From positions 1 through 5,485 of the forward strand of contig CAMKAQ010000076.1 in the NCBI GenBank assembly GCA_946410525.1: a stretch of 5,485 nt of DNA, read 5' to 3'. The position numbers were made by a program, and so were the translations under genes. Every line of letters begins with the position of its first letter. Within the stretch, counting starts at the first letter, position 1. This stretch comes from an uncultured Caryophanales bacterium (GTDB lineage Bacteria; Bacillota_I; Bacilli_A; RFN20; CAG-826). The notes under the pieces were generated by a model. That model was not told the origin of the DNA, did no database searches, and saw only the letters and a program-made list of their open reading frames with translations. Below, piece after piece: positions 1 through 5,485 of this stretch.

Positions 1-7
1 CATTCCA

Positions 8-45
8 ACAAAAAAAGCCTCGTTTTGCAGAGGCTTTTGTTATTT
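8..45 (-). terminator. Rho-independent terminator after the lipoprotein gene, probably bidirectional
   Basis: A perfect 9-bp inverted repeat, AAAAGCCTC (13-21) and GAGGCTTTT (30-38), encloses an 8-nt loop. Read leftward, the stem runs into seven consecutive T residues, the classic intrinsic terminator layout, 19 bp beyond the TAA stop of the lipoprotein gene at 57-59. Read rightward, the stem is followed by TTTTGTTATTTTT, so the same hairpin could also stop a rightward transcript entering from beyond the left edge. Its position marks the end of the tyrS-lipoprotein unit. Confidence 0.9.
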
Positions 46-56
46 TTGCTAGGGTT

Positions 57-1427
57 TTAGAGACTTGCAGGAACGCTGCTTGGCTCAGAGGAGATAGGCT
101 CAGTGATTGGCTCTTCTTCCTCTTCTGTCGGGAGTTCCTGAGTCACGTAATCATCAAAGGAGGCCGGGAAGCCAAGATCGATGTTCTGATAGTTGAAGGT
201 GATGTCCTGGCTCATCTCAATATTGTCGAGACCCCACTTGGATTCACCCGCTTCAAGATCGTCATCCTCGAGAAGGCTTTCTTTGACCTTAACCTCATCG
301 GTTGTGGCTTTGATGCTGGTGCTCATGGTTTTGAGTTCGGTGGCGGAGTAAGTGAAGCTCATCTCAAATTCGAAGGTCGCAAACATATCTTCGACACCAT
401 CAAGCTGATCGGTGACATCCCCTAATGGAGAACTGCTGCCGATAAGCGCACCTGTGGTAGCACTACCCTCTTCGAGAGTGTCGGAGACGGTTCCCGTAAG
501 CATGCTTGGGTCAGTGACTTTGATCGTGGTTTCATATTCCCTCATAGCAGCAGGCGTGCCAGCTGGGGTTGTTGTCTTGGTTTCCATCTTGGCACCCGCA
601 GTCCAAAGGGCTTGGATCATTGGGTCAAGACCTTCTGACCAGATGCTATTCATCAGAGTTTCATTGAACATGAGCGAAATGAGCGTGCCATAGCTACCAA
701 GTTCGATCTTTCCTTTGTGCTGGAATTCGATATCAGAGCCAGAATCAGAAGCGTTCATAGCAGCGCTGAAGGCTAAATCCATGAGGTTGGATAAGCCAGT
801 GCATTCGGCACCATTCTCATCGAGGAAATCCCAATAGATGGTGCTGTCGCTGTAATAGATGTTGGCATCCTGGTTAGTGATGTTAGTCGCGTTAGGAAGA
901 ATTGTGGAAATGGCCCCTGCCACAACGGTGAGGTTGTTGAAGTTGACATGCATCGCAAGGTCACCACCACCTAGGCCAAGAGAGGCATAGAGAGGATTTT
1001 GTTCGAGACCTTTTGTCACGGTCACATCATCAGCTTGGAGAAGGACGTTATTGGTTGAGGCTTTCATCAAGCTGTAGTTTGGAGCAGTGCCAAGAACAGT
1101 ATAGGAAGAAAGGCCCATCTGGATCTTTGGGTTGTTAGAAACCATCTGCCACTCATCCTTAGATAAGGATTCTGTGAAAGCGTTGCCTAAGACGGTTGTG
1201 TTGAAAGTTCCTCTGCCACTGCTAGTCTCAGCTGAGCTAAATAATGGATCGGCGAGAGTTGATTGTTGGACGGAAGCGTCGGAAGCGATGGCGGAGGTCT
1301 CTGGTTCGCTTGTTCCAACTACGCTAGCTTCGCTAGTGAGAGAAGGAACTTTTCCTCCGTCGCACGAAGCCAAAACAAGCAACATGCTTGCTGAGATGAG
1401 ATATGGGAGTTTTGTGCCCTTTTTCAT
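57..1427 (-). CDS. Secreted lipoprotein of unknown function, downstream of tyrS
   Basis: This encodes a 456-residue protein that I do not recognise as a named family. The N-terminus is a type II signal peptide: a Lys-rich n-region (MKKGTK), a hydrophobic core (about residues 8-20) and a lipobox L19-A-S-C22, so Cys22 should be lipidated and the protein anchored on the outer face of the membrane. Residues about 25-70 are a low-complexity Ser/Thr/Ala/Glu linker. Residues about 70-430 look like a mostly beta-rich globular region with alternating polar and hydrophobic strands, for example around 170-200 and 345-425. The C-terminus (about 433-456) is an acidic tail with a run of Glu, then Pro/Ser/Glu repeats. 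No transmembrane segment is visible after the signal peptide, and no sortase motif. The start is well supported: AGGAGG (1435-1440) lies 7 nt before the ATG. The gene begins 24 bp after the tyrS stop with no terminator between, so it is probably co-transcribed with tyrS. The tail of the globular part loosely resembles LolA/LppX-like lipoprotein folds, but that is a guess. Confidence 0.9.
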   Translation of the reverse strand: MKKGTKLPYLISASMLLVLASCDGGKVPSLTSEASVVGTSEPETSAIASDASVQQSTLADPLFSSAETSSGRGTFNTTVLGNAFTESLSKDEWQMVSNNPKIQMGLSSYTVLGTAPNYSLMKASTNNVLLQADDVTVTKGLEQNPLYASLGLGGGDLAMHVNFNNLTVVAGAISTILPNATNITNQDANIYYSDSTIYWDFLDENGAECTGLSNLMDLAFSAAMNASDSGSDIEFQHKGKIELGSYGTLISLMFNETLMNSIWSEGLDPMIQALWTAGAKMETKTTTPAGTPAAMREYETTIKVTDPSMLTGTVSDTLEEGSATTGALIGSSSPLGDVTDQLDGVEDMFATFEFEMSFTYSATELKTMSTSIKATTDEVKVKESLLEDDDLEAGESKWGLDNIEMSQDITFNYQNIDLGFPASFDDYVTQELPTEEEEEPITEPISSEPSSVPASL

Positions 1428-1434
1428 AGGTGTG

Positions 1435-1440
1435 CCTCCT
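1435..1440 (-). promoter_or_regulatory. Strong Shine-Dalgarno of the lipoprotein gene
   Basis: Read leftward this is AGGAGG within AAAAAGGAGG, 7 nt before the ATG at 1427. It fixes the start codon and lies inside the 24-bp gap after tyrS. The lipoprotein can therefore be translated efficiently from a tyrS read-through transcript. Confidence 0.9.
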
Positions 1441-1451
1441 TTTTCAATTCT

Positions 1452-2702
1452 TTAGAATTCGCCTAAATAGTAATTCTTCTTTCCGCGCCTTACAATCAAG
1501 TATTTTCCTGCCATGGCATCGGCGATTGTGTAGTTCTTCATCGCGTCGGTGACTTTCTCGCCGTTGATGGAGACGCTGTTCTGGCTGATGAAGGTACGTG
1601 CTTCGGTCTTGGACTTGGCGGCGCCAAGGAGAACGAGAAGGTCGACGAGATTGATCTCCGCTGGGAGTTTGGTCTTAAGGGAACCAAGGATCTCTTCGAT
1701 CTGGCTGGCGGTAAGGTTCTGAACGGCTCCGGTGAAGAGAACGCTAGACATATTGACCGCTTCATCGGCGGCGTCTTTGCCATGGATGTCTTTGACGACT
1801 TCGTAGGCGAGTTTCTTCTGAGCGACTCTCATGCCAAGGTTGGCAAGATGCTCACGGATGACGTCTTCGATTTCGTCATGGGAGAGGAAGGTAAATACCT
1901 TAAGGTATTTGACGGCATCCTCATCGGTGGTGTTGATGAAGTATTGATAGAGCTGGTATGGGGAAGTGAGGTTACGGTCAAGGAAGAGAGCGCCTTGCTC
2001 GGATTTGCCAAACTTCTTGCCATCGGCACGGGTGATTAAGTGAGCGGTCATGACTTCCGCTTCAGCCTCATCGCCATCGAGCTTTCTGATGAGCTCTAAG
2101 CCAGAGGTGAGGTTCCCCCACTGGTCGTTGCCACCGATCTGGATGGTCGCGCCTTCGGTTTTGCGGAGGTGATAGAAGTCGACAGACTGGAGAATCTGAT
2201 AGGAGAACTCGGTGAAGGAGATGCCGGCTTCAAGACGTGAAGAGACGATTTCCTTTGAGAGCATGTAATTGACCGAGAAGAACTTCCCGTATTCACGGAG
2301 GAAGTCGAGCATGCTGAGCTTGCCAAGCCAATCGTAGTTATTCACGATCATGCCTTTCTCTGGGTCAGAGAGGTCGATGAATCTCTCGAGCTGGTTCTTG
2401 ATCGATTCGGTGTTGGCCTTGAGGACTTCCATGGACTGGAGGTTCCTTTCTTTGGACTTGCCACTTGGGTCACCGATCATGCCAGTCGCACCGCCGACAA
2501 GGGCGATGATCTTGTGTCCGGCATTCTGGAGTCTCTTGAGAATCGAGATCATGACATAGTTGCCAACGTGCATGGAAGCGGCGCTTGGGTCAAAGCCACA
2601 ATAGATGGTCTGTTTGGTAGATAAGAGTTTGCGGACGTTTTCTTCGTTAGAGTATTGTTCAATGAGTCCGCGGTAATTGAGATCGTCAACAATGTTTTGC
2701 AT
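1452..2702 (-). CDS. tyrS: Tyrosyl-tRNA synthetase (TyrRS, class I)
   Basis: This enzyme activates tyrosine with ATP and charges tRNA-Tyr in the cytoplasm (EC 6.1.1.1). The 416-residue length is normal for the bacterial TyrRS type. The Rossmann-fold catalytic domain fills about residues 1-220. It carries the HIGH-type motif at 45-48, read here as HVGN, and tyrosine-pocket residues equivalent to those of the Geobacillus enzyme: Tyr34, Asp78, the NNYDW segment (121-125), Y168/Q172/D175 and the GGNDQWGN block (190-197). The second signature, KFGKS (230-234), stands in for KMSKS. A helical anticodon-binding region follows, then a C-terminal S4 RNA-binding domain (about 350-416). The start is supported by GAGGA (2711-2715), 8 nt before the ATG. 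The last base of HIGH-type His being replaced by Asn is unusual for TyrRS but probably tolerated. No T-box element is seen upstream, although many Bacillota tyrS genes have one. The gene is first in a likely two-gene unit with the lipoprotein. Confidence 0.98.
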   Translation of the reverse strand: MQNIVDDLNYRGLIEQYSNEENVRKLLSTKQTIYCGFDPSAASMHVGNYVMISILKRLQNAGHKIIALVGGATGMIGDPSGKSKERNLQSMEVLKANTESIKNQLERFIDLSDPEKGMIVNNYDWLGKLSMLDFLREYGKFFSVNYMLSKEIVSSRLEAGISFTEFSYQILQSVDFYHLRKTEGATIQIGGNDQWGNLTSGLELIRKLDGDEAEAEVMTAHLITRADGKKFGKSEQGALFLDRNLTSPYQLYQYFINTTDEDAVKYLKVFTFLSHDEIEDVIREHLANLGMRVAQKKLAYEVVKDIHGKDAADEAVNMSSVLFTGAVQNLTASQIEEILGSLKTKLPAEINLVDLLVLLGAAKSKTEARTFISQNSVSINGEKVTDAMKNYTIADAMAGKYLIVRRGKKNYYLGEF

Positions 2703-2710
2703 TAGTTATT

Positions 2711-2715
2711 TCCTC
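2711..2715 (-). promoter_or_regulatory. Shine-Dalgarno of tyrS
   Basis: Read leftward the sequence is GGGCGAGGAAATAACTA followed by ATG. The GAGGA core sits 8 nt from the start codon, and the 8-bp hairpin at 2720-2740 ends only 4 nt upstream of it. Confidence 0.8.
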
Positions 2716-2719
2716 GCCC

Positions 2720-2740
2720 TTTTATTCTACTCGAATAAAA
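2720..2740. promoter_or_regulatory. Perfect 8-bp inverted repeat beside the tyrS ribosome-binding site
   Basis: TTTTATTC (2720-2727) and GAATAAAA (2733-2740) are perfectly complementary around a 5-nt centre, TACTC. In DNA this is a 21-bp dyad of the size bound by dimeric repressors. In the tyrS mRNA it would be a hairpin ending 4 nt before the Shine-Dalgarno. A second pairing, TTCTAC (2725-2730) with GTAGAA (2749-2754), uses some of the same bases and would exclude the first. The repeats are seen directly; an operator or mRNA-switch role is inferred. Confidence 0.5.
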
Positions 2741-2765
2741 AAGTATTTGTAGAAATATCGTTTGA

Positions 2766-2785
2766 CCGATAAAAGATTTTCTCGG
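2766..2785. repeat. Imperfect 20-bp dyad in the tyrS upstream region
   Basis: CCGA (2766-2769) pairs with TCGG (2782-2785). After one mismatched pair, AAAA pairs with TTTT (2771-2774 with 2777-2780). The dyad overlaps the -10 of the candidate tyrS promoter, where a protein-binding site would be effective. The AT-rich core makes chance symmetry possible. Confidence 0.35.
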
Positions 2786-2796
2786 CGTTTTTGCAA
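2768..2796 (-). promoter_or_regulatory. Candidate tyrS promoter (weak)
   Basis: Read leftward there is TTGCAA (2796-2791), a 17-nt spacer and TTTATC (2773-2768). Transcription would start near 2761 and give a leader of about 58 nt ending at the tyrS ATG. The spacer is ideal but the -10 is a weak match. An alternative leftward pair is TTGTCA (2888-2883), 17 nt, TAAAGG (2865-2860), which would give a leader of about 150 nt containing the hairpin at 2797-2845. The sequence alone does not decide between them. Confidence 0.3.
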
Positions 2797-2799
2797 AAA
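2788..2799. repeat. 12-bp perfect palindrome TTTTTGCAAAAA
   Basis: A self-complementary 12-mer includes the candidate -35 of tyrS and touches the left arm of the hairpin at 2797-2845. It may be a small operator or part of the U-tract of that hairpin read leftward. A regulatory function is inferred only. Confidence 0.35.
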
Positions 2800-2845
2800 G
2801 AGATGGGTTTTGCTGGAAATATTTGGAATTTTTGCCCATCTTTTT
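2797..2845. terminator. Terminator-like hairpin between the divergent genes
   Basis: AAAGAGATGGG (2797-2807) pairs with CCCATCTTTTT (2835-2845) with one G-T pair, around an AT-rich loop of 27 nt. The stem core GATGGG/CCCATC is perfect. Read rightward, T-rich sequence continues from the stem through about 2850. Read leftward, the stem is followed by CTTTTTGC. Both orientations therefore look like intrinsic terminators. It could stop transcripts running out of either divergent promoter, or act as an attenuator in a long tyrS leader if tyrS starts from the TTGTCA promoter near 2885. The long loop makes it weaker than the two terminators at the gene ends. Confidence 0.5.
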
Positions 2846-2881
2846 CTTATTAGCCAAATCCTTTACGCGTGAGCGTCTAAT

Positions 2882-2910
2882 TTGACAAATGGCTTTAGAG
2901 GCTTTACTTT
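2882..2910 (+). promoter_or_regulatory. Near-consensus sigma-A/sigma-70 promoter of the EAL gene
   Basis: A perfect -35 TTGACA (2882-2887) is followed by a 17-nt spacer and the -10 TACTTT (2905-2910; four of six consensus bases). Only 7 nt separate the -10 from the ATG at 2918, so the expected transcription start falls on or next to the A of the start codon. The spacer and -10 contain a GGCTTTA direct repeat. The -35 lies within TTTGACAAA, which is palindromic except for its central base, so the opposite strand also offers a -35-like TTGTCA. Confidence 0.65.
2891..2906 (+). repeat. Direct repeat GGCTTTA x2 inside the promoter
   Basis: Two copies of GGCTTTA, at 2891-2897 and 2900-2906, have starts 9 bp apart, within the spacer and first bases of the -10. 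The placement could suit a transcription factor contacting the promoter, but a 7-bp repeat may be chance. Confidence 0.4.
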
Positions 2911-2917
2911 TTAGTTA

Positions 2918-4882
2918 ATGTTCACGCAGTTAAATATCAATGCCGGACTTGCTTTCGGCGCCTTCGCTATTGCCCTCTTTTGTTTCATCTCTTCTTTGAG
3001 AAAGAACCTAAGTCGTGTTCAGCATGCGACGTACATGATCATCTGTCTCAGCTGCCTTGTCTGTCCTTTGACCAGCATCGCGGAAGAGCTATTTTTGACA
3101 TTCGGCAAAGATGGCGATGGGCTTTTATGGCTCTTCATGGGCTCGGAAGTCCTCTTCTTCGTCTTCCACACCTTCTTGGCTCCATCCTTTGGCTTATATG
3201 TCTTGTCCCTTAATGGCACCCTCGTCGGACGCAGGAAGAGAATCTGGTTCATCTACTGGATCCCATGCATGATTGCTGAGTTGGCCAATATCGCCAATAT
3301 CTTCTTCCCGCGCATCGCAAGACCTTTATATACGGTCATAGTCGGAGAAGGAGGCAACTACCTCTACCAAAGAGGCGATTACATGTTCTTCTTCTATATC
3401 GTCGCCGCCCTCTATGTTCTCCTTAGCCTTTTCGCCTTCATCAAGAACATCAGGGCTCTCAACGCCAGAAAGATCGCTTCGCTTGTAAGCTTCTATGTCG
3501 CCACCATCGCTGGCGTCGTCATCCAGTTCTTCTGGAAGGACATCAAATTCGAGGCCTTCTTCGAATCCTTATCAGTCCTTGGCCTCCTCGTTCTCTTAGA
3601 AAGCGATACCGGCATCATCAACAACAACACCGGACTATATAACGAGATTGCGTTCTATAACGACAATGCGACCGCGATGGCCGCTAAACGCAAATACACA
3701 ATCATCACCATACAGTCCCATGACTATTTCCAGTATCTTGAGATGCTTGGCCAAACCAACTACAACGGAATCGAGCTATTGGTCGCCAGATATTTAACAA
3801 CCATCGTCAAGTCTCAATATGTCTACCATCTTTCTAACGGCGCCTACGGCATCATGGTTTATGGCGAGAAGCAAAACGACGTCGACATGATCGTCCAGAT
3901 GCTTGAAAACAGATTGTCAGAGCCATTCGGTTACGGCGCGATCGAAGCCTCACCAAGATGGACCATCACTGTTGCGAAAGTCCCTAACGACATCGAAGAT
4001 GCAAGCCAGCTCCACTACCTCTTCGCCGGAAAGAATGGAAGCTTCGAGAAGAAAGTCATCGTCCGTGATAGTCTTTCCCTCAGATTCATCAAGCGTAGAA
4101 GTAAGATCCAAGGCGCGATTGCCCGCGGTCTTAAAGAGAATAACTTCAAGGTCTTCTATCAGCCGATCTGGGATGCCTCCCGCAACAAGATCGTCTCTGC
4201 TGAAGCCCTTCTTAGACTCATTGACCCAGAGCTTGGTTTCATCGGCCCAGATGAGTTCATCCCTGTCGCCGAAGAGAATGGAACCATCATCGAGCTTGGA
4301 CACTGGGTTTTTGAAGAAGCCTGCCGATTTGCGAAGAATAACGAAATCAAGAACCTTGGAATCGAGTGGCTTGAGATTAATCTCTCCGTCTATCAGCTTC
4401 CAGAGAAAGACTTGCCAGGAAGATTCCTTGAGATCGCCCATAGATATGGCCTTCCACCGTCATTCCTTAACATTGAGATCACCGAGACTGCCGATGCCTC
4501 AAACGATAACGAACTCATCGACCGAATCCAGAACCTCGTGAAGGTTGGCTTCCCTCTTTCCCTTGATGACTACGGAACCGGTTATTCGACCTTCAGCCGT
4601 CTCATCAAGAGCAAGTTCAGGACCATCAAGATCGACCGCTCACTCCTTCTTTCCGCTGAGCAAGGACCGATCGGAAAATCAGTTCTCTCAAGCATCTATA
4701 GGACGATGAATGGACTTAGTTTCCGCACCATCCAGGAAGGCGTTGAGACCGAGGAACAGAAGAACCTCATCCTCTCCTTCGGGGCTCAGATGATCCAGGG
4801 CTACTTCTTCTCTAAGCCAATCCCTGGAGATGAATTCATCGACTACGTCATGAAGTTCAACAAAATCAAATTCATAGCCTAA
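2918..4882 (+). CDS. 7TM membrane protein with degenerate GGDEF and intact EAL domain; predicted c-di-GMP phosphodiesterase
   Basis: This 654-residue protein is predicted to hydrolyse cyclic di-GMP to pGpG at the cytoplasmic face of the membrane. Seven hydrophobic segments lie at about residues 9-27, 37-57, 69-97, 109-130, 154-175, 186-204 and 211-228. Lys/Arg-rich loops after segments 1, 3 and 5 imply an outside N-terminus and a cytoplasmic C-terminus. A GGDEF-like domain (about 229-385) keeps the TGLYNEIAF start (238-246), but the active-site motif reads SNGAY (306-310), so it should not make c-di-GMP. The EAL domain (about 395-645) keeps Q415, the E429-A-L-L-R433 motif, N488, E520, DDYGTGYS (550-557), K571, E607 and Q627, which are the metal-, substrate- and catalysis-related positions of active EAL enzymes. 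This ATG is the only plausible start: an in-frame stop lies at 2912-2914 and the next Met is residue 40, inside segment 2. No Shine-Dalgarno sits at a workable distance (AGAGG at 2897-2901 is 16 nt away). The 7TM ligand and the output process are unknown. Confidence 0.95.
   Translation: MFTQLNINAGLAFGAFAIALFCFISSLRKNLSRVQHATYMIICLSCLVCPLTSIAEELFLTFGKDGDGLLWLFMGSEVLFFVFHTFLAPSFGLYVLSLNGTLVGRRKRIWFIYWIPCMIAELANIANIFFPRIARPLYTVIVGEGGNYLYQRGDYMFFFYIVAALYVLLSLFAFIKNIRALNARKIASLVSFYVATIAGVVIQFFWKDIKFEAFFESLSVLGLLVLLESDTGIINNNTGLYNEIAFYNDNATAMAAKRKYTIITIQSHDYFQYLEMLGQTNYNGIELLVARYLTTIVKSQYVYHLSNGAYGIMVYGEKQNDVDMIVQMLENRLSEPFGYGAIEASPRWTITVAKVPNDIEDASQLHYLFAGKNGSFEKKVIVRDSLSLRFIKRRSKIQGAIARGLKENNFKVFYQPIWDASRNKIVSAEALLRLIDPELGFIGPDEFIPVAEENGTIIELGHWVFEEACRFAKNNEIKNLGIEWLEINLSVYQLPEKDLPGRFLEIAHRYGLPPSFLNIEITETADASNDNELIDRIQNLVKVGFPLSLDDYGTGYSTFSRLIKSKFRTIKIDRSLLLSAEQGPIGKSVLSSIYRTMNGLSFRTIQEGVETEEQKNLILSFGAQMIQGYFFSKPIPGDEFIDYVMKFNKIKFIA
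3284..3301 (+). repeat. 9-bp tandem duplication in the EAL gene
   Basis: GCCAATATC occurs twice head to tail and encodes Ala-Asn-Ile twice (residues 123-128) in the fourth transmembrane segment. The unit is in frame, so gain or loss of a copy would change the protein by three residues. It may be a simple slippage duplication; no function is implied. Confidence 0.6.
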
Positions 4883-4889
4883 CGAAAAG

Positions 4890-4921
4890 AAAAAACTCGC
4901 CCGACTTGGAGCGAGTTTTTT
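4890..4921. terminator. Bidirectional terminator shared by the EAL and LacI-type genes
   Basis: AAAAAACTCGC (4890-4900) and GCGAGTTTTTT (4911-4921) form a perfect 11-bp inverted repeat around a 10-nt loop. Rightward, the GC-rich stem is followed by six T residues and then GTTTG, 7 bp after the EAL stop codon. Leftward it is followed by TTTTTTCTTTTCG, 12 bp beyond the LacI-type stop codon. One hairpin thus ends both convergent genes within a 51-bp gap. Confidence 0.95.
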
Positions 4922-4933
4922 GTTTGCCTTTTA

Positions 4934-5485
4934 TTATCTCTTGATGGTGCTGGAACGTTCAGTGACGAGAGGTTCGAAGCGGTAACTCTTATCGACGAGG
5001 TCGTTGTTGATGAGGTCGATAAGCATGTACATGGAACGCTGCCCCACTTCTTGCATGTTGATATGGAGAGCGGTGATCGATGGACGGAGGATGTTGGCGT
5101 ACTTGGTGCCGACAAGGGAGAGGATCTCGACATCCTCTGGGACCTTTAAGCCAACGTCGGTAGCGGCATTCTCGATAGCGGCCGCGATGGAGTCACGGTA
5201 AGCGATGAAGTAGCCTTTTTTGTTGTTTTTGAAATACTCGTAGAAATCATTGTATGTGCGGGTGTAGGAATCGTCGCAGTTGATGACGTTGTACTTCTGG
5301 CCGATTCTCTCATGGGTTTCTCTGAAGGCTTTCTCGTTTCTCGAAAGGAGGCGGCCACCGTCATGGACGTGGACGAAGGTCATCTGCTTGTCTCCGCCTT
5401 TCTTGTAATAAGACTCAATGAATTTGGAGAGGACATCTTCATATGAGAAGAGGATGGAGCCGACCTTATCGCCGATGATCTTCTT
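4934..5485 (-). CDS. LacI/GalR-family transcriptional regulator, partial (C-terminal ligand-binding part)
   Basis: The reading frame stays open to the right edge, so the gene starts outside the window. The visible 183 residues (numbered from the edge) are the periplasmic-binding-protein-like effector domain of a LacI-family repressor. Recognisable landmarks are SRNEKAF (48-54), standing for the R-x-x-G-F region; AYRDSIAAAIENA (95-107), for the N-D-x-x-A block; G112-L-K-V-P-E-D-V-E-I (112-121), matching the G-x-x-V-P-E-D-V signature; and RPSITAL followed by EVG (134-148), matching the P-x-L-T-T and E-x-G segment before the last helices. Family members are about 330-345 residues, so somewhat under half, including the N-terminal helix-turn-helix, is missing here. 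Such proteins usually repress sugar-use genes in response to a sugar or sugar phosphate; the ligand cannot be read from this part. An internal Met at 5383 is not a credible start because family homology continues upstream of it. The gene converges on the EAL gene. Confidence 0.9.
   Translation of the reverse strand, partial: KKIIGDKVGSILFSYEDVLSKFIESYYKKGGDKQMTFVHVHDGGRLLSRNEKAFRETHERIGQKYNVINCDDSYTRTYNDFYEYFKNNKKGYFIAYRDSIAAAIENAATDVGLKVPEDVEILSLVGTKYANILRPSITALHINMQEVGQRSMYMLIDLINNDLVDKSYRFEPLVTERSSTIKR

Noticed and set aside
1..3. Possible leftward ATG at the left edge
   Set aside because: It lies directly after a terminator, has no ribosome-binding site, and nothing of the frame can be seen.
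1446..1459. AATTC-TTTA-GAATT inverted repeat over the tyrS stop codon
   Set aside because: The stem is only 5 AT-rich pairs with no U-tract, so it would not terminate transcription; it does not break the tyrS-lipoprotein unit.
2861..2880. ACGCGT palindrome and ACGC/GCGT repeat near 2865-2876
   Set aside because: Four-base arms and a six-base palindrome are too short to support an operator on their own.
3903..4541. Long overlapping open frames inside the EAL gene, 212 codons rightward and 163 codons leftward (3950-4441)
   Set aside because: Both lie wholly inside a gene with clear domain homology, have no ribosome-binding site or recognisable domain, and their composition is what is expected from a shifted or antisense reading of that gene.
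4934..5383. A complete 149-residue gene starting at the Met at 5383
   Set aside because: The frame continues open to the window edge and the upstream 34 codons also fit the LacI effector domain, so the Met is internal and the gene is truncated by the window, not broken.
1..5485. CRISPR array, mobile element, toxin-antitoxin pair or defence system
   Set aside because: No regularly spaced repeats, transposase or integrase motifs, small paired genes or known defence domains were found; the four coding regions account for nearly all the window.

Overview
The window looks like chromosomal DNA from a Bacillota-type (low-GC Gram-positive) bacterium, perhaps one of the uncultivated gut or rumen Bacilli/Erysipelotrichia-like lineages. 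This is inference. It rests on a tyrosyl-tRNA synthetase that aligns residue for residue with the Geobacillus type, a Ser/Thr-rich lipoprotein, a strong AGGAGG ribosome-binding site, AT-rich intergenic regions with U-tract terminators, and standard-code reading frames. No tRNA or rRNA gene, CRISPR array, insertion sequence, phage gene or attachment site was seen.

Layout from left to right. A hairpin terminator (about 8-45) closes a leftward transcription unit of two genes: tyrS (1452-2702, upstream) and a 456-residue lipoprotein of unknown function (57-1427, downstream), separated by only 24 bp. A 215-bp divergent regulatory region (2703-2917) follows. It is crowded with inverted repeats and carries a near-consensus promoter reading right. 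The rightward gene (2918-4882) encodes a 654-residue membrane protein with seven predicted transmembrane segments, a degenerate GGDEF domain and an EAL domain with all the usual catalytic residues, so it is predicted to be a c-di-GMP phosphodiesterase. A symmetrical terminator (4890-4921) separates it from a convergent leftward gene, cut by the right window edge, that encodes the ligand-binding half of a LacI-family repressor.

The genes do not form one obvious pathway. tyrS and the lipoprotein are probably co-transcribed. The EAL protein is a single-gene unit and the LacI-type gene belongs to a unit that lies mostly outside the window. I see no convincing new multi-gene system. The most interesting points are the promoter of the EAL gene, whose geometry predicts a leaderless mRNA; the dyad-rich tyrS leader with no T-box; the pairing of an enzymatically intact EAL with a dead GGDEF behind a 7TM sensor; the HVGN variant of the TyrRS HIGH motif; and the uncharacterised lipoprotein following tyrS.
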